A program made the translations under genes and the position numbers. Shown one piece after another: positions 62,008 through 64,000 of a stretch of DNA of 64,000 nucleotides (position 1 is its first letter; each line of letters begins with the position of its first letter). The notes below the pieces were generated by a model that was given only the letters and a program-made list of their open reading frames with translations, was not told the origin of the DNA and did not search any database. This DNA is from Hemicentrotus pulcherrimus (taxonomy: Eukaryota; Echinodermata; Echinoidea; Camarodonta; Strongylocentrotidae): contig BEXV01000084.1 in the NCBI GenBank assembly GCA_003118195.1, positions 235,928 through 299,927 of the forward strand. The letters are read 5' to 3'.

Positions 62008-64000
62008 CTGTATGGAAATACAAACAATGTATGGCATTATAGGTGAAAAAGGCAAGGCAGGGCCTGGGGGCTAGGGACTGCAGCCTTCCTCAAGATATTT
62101 AAAGTTTTAATATTTGGATAACCATTGCCTCCTATAAGGACAGTGAGGTGCCAAATACACTCTGTTTGGGGCAGTGAGATACTAAAATATGATCATTTTC
62201 AGATAGCGATTTGCCCTAATATGTTAATTTCATACTCTTTCTAGAGTACTTATATGACAACATTTTCATTTTTACCATAATTCAACTATTTGGGGGCTTA
62301 ATCGCTTCATTTGCTTAGAACATTTATAAACTGAAAACTTGATATTGAGGCACTCGTACGAGCAATATGTAGAGAATACAGTCATTCGCTTCTTGTTTTC
62401 ATTTATCGTAGTGCTGGGACATTCACCCTCACATAAAGATTTAATATTCGACCTATCCATAAAACATTCTACTTGCCAGAATAGTTGAAAACATAAATCA
62501 TTACAAGTATCATTTCCCCAGTATGCGACAAGACTACAACACACCCAGTGCAATATGCCCCTTGAATGTCATCTCCTAGCAGGTGATTAATGAGCATGAT
62601 ACGCGGTCACACATTGACGCCACTTCTGCTACTTTGCCTGTCCCAGACATCGCCAGACATTACAACGTTTCATATCACACTTATGCTGATAATACACAGT
62701 TGTATATTACGTTTGACCTTAAAGGTAATACAAAGTTTTGGGAAATTTTGAAAATTTGATGGATAATGATTATTTACAATTTTGACATATTTGGATGCCC
62801 CTGTGGATGTATAATAATCACTAAAAAAATTAGCCCCTAAAACACTGCTGCTTTCGAGAAAAAATGAAAATAAAAATTTATCGGTACTCCCGATAAATTT
62901 TGATAAATTTCAAATAGCGCATACGGCCGTACAATGGTAGCTGCGACCCTGAAAATTTCAGAATATATAGTTGTGATATACGGGAATAGCTTATCGGTCA
63001 AAATTAGTAAAGAAACATCGTTATATAGCTTAAATAATATCTTGATCTTGAGAGGGCGCTCTACAACATAGAGAGTTTGTTATTAATAATTTCATAACTT
63101 CAGACTCGATTTCAATCGCAACAGTCATCACTGCATATTGTAGGATCACATATGCTTCCAATATGTTCATTTGAACCAAATTCATGACCCCATACCAAAA
63201 CTTTGTAATACCTTCAATGCCAGGATTACCTTCGGCCTGCTACCAGTCTACCGAGCCCGTATCCCCTTTTCTGTGCGGCCTTCGTGCGGAGGCGGAGGCA
63301 GAAGAAGGCGGCTGTGAGATATTCGTACGGATTCACGGGCTCCGCGACCTCTATGATTTTGTTTCGCGAGAAGTTATACAAATTTGAAAAATTGTAAGCC
63401 TGTAGCCCATAGACATGTCGTAGGTGGCACAATCCCCACATGGGCTGATCACGCAGCAAACGCGAATATGGGGGCAAAAAAACTGCACGGTCACCATGTC
63501 TTCTCCACACAACCTCTGCACGAAAGTTGCACAGGCTCCGTACGATTTCTGTGCGGAGGCTGCAGAGACTGCACAGCTGCTGCACTGCAACTGCACCATT
63601 TCCGTACAATCTCCATGCAGCCTCAGTTTGGATTAGCCCCGCCCTGCCCCCGAGGGCACAACAAGAAATGGCATGATGCTCTTAGATAATGTATAGTGAT
63701 TTTAATCACTCATGCATGAAATATGCATCATATATGAGTTGCATCAAATGAAAAAGGACAAATATGTGTCATTTATTAATTACAATTGTGATTAAGATAT
63801 AATAAAACATTGTTAATTCTCGGTTTCATTTGTTCTGGGAAGCACTGTATTGCATATAAATTGTAAGCGCGTACATGTAGCTAAATGCCTAATAATATTA
63901 CGCACAATGTGTGTATACAGCTAAATCAGCAATGTTATACACAATCCTGCTTGCTATTTTTAGTTTGACAAATACCTTGTATTTCTTCAATAAATCTGGC
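62008..64000. other. Intron 5' of exon 1, no exon recognised
   Basis: AT-rich except 63230-63660, which is GC-rich with tgcggaggc and ctgcac words. The exon with the first half of CH1 was searched for on the minus strand and not found, so it is expected outside the window. Confidence 0.5.

Noticed and set aside
63976..64000. Exon-like end with ccagatttattgaagaaata before a GTATTT donor on the minus strand
   Set aside because: In the phase needed it reads PDLLKKYK, which does not match the expected end of the preceding CH1 exon (LLEVLSG-type). Too short to judge.

Overview
The window is eukaryotic genomic DNA from a marine invertebrate, most probably an echinoderm such as a sea urchin. That assignment is an inference from the intron repeats (tRNA-derived SINEs, CR1/L2-like LINE tails, hAT and other MITEs, AGGTCA-rich tandem elements) and the frequent tacatgta and accggta motifs. 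It was not confirmed by any search.

One gene dominates. A giant nesprin (SYNE1/SYNE2, MSP300, ANC-1 family) lies on the minus strand, so its 5' side is at the right. I assembled 58 coding exons by hand between 404 and 62007. They total 11388 nt (3796 codons) and have compatible phases at every junction. The exons encode the C-terminal part of CH1, a Ser-rich and basic inter-CH linker, CH2, and then about 33 consecutive spectrin repeats. Both ends are open: the first half of CH1 lies beyond 64000, and more rod plus any transmembrane KASH tail lies beyond position 1. Nesprins of this type link F-actin (CH pair) to the outer nuclear membrane (KASH) and anchor nuclei.

Layout from right to left: CH1 exons at 61.3-62.0 kb, linker at 60.1-60.4 kb, CH2 at 55.9-57.5 kb, a short linker exon at 55.1 kb, then spectrin repeats 1-33 from 54.6 kb to 0.4 kb. 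Many repeats are one exon of about 327 nt or two exons of about 165 and 156 nt, nearly always phase 0.

The introns are a catalogue of transposable elements. They include a hAT-type element with an 8-bp target duplication (19.5-20.1 kb), a degraded CR1/L2-like LINE on the minus strand (33.7-36.1 kb) split by a 0.5-kb nested insertion, a decayed plus-strand LINE that keeps YADD (51.8-52.9 kb), several MITE families, SINEs, a near-perfect 196-bp hairpin (11.25-11.45 kb), a 65-bp tandem array (22.6-23.0 kb), and tandem elements rich in DR1-like AGGTCA motifs.

The most notable single observation is an in-frame TAG inside one otherwise intact exon (42136-42138). I found no second gene and no convincing new molecular system.
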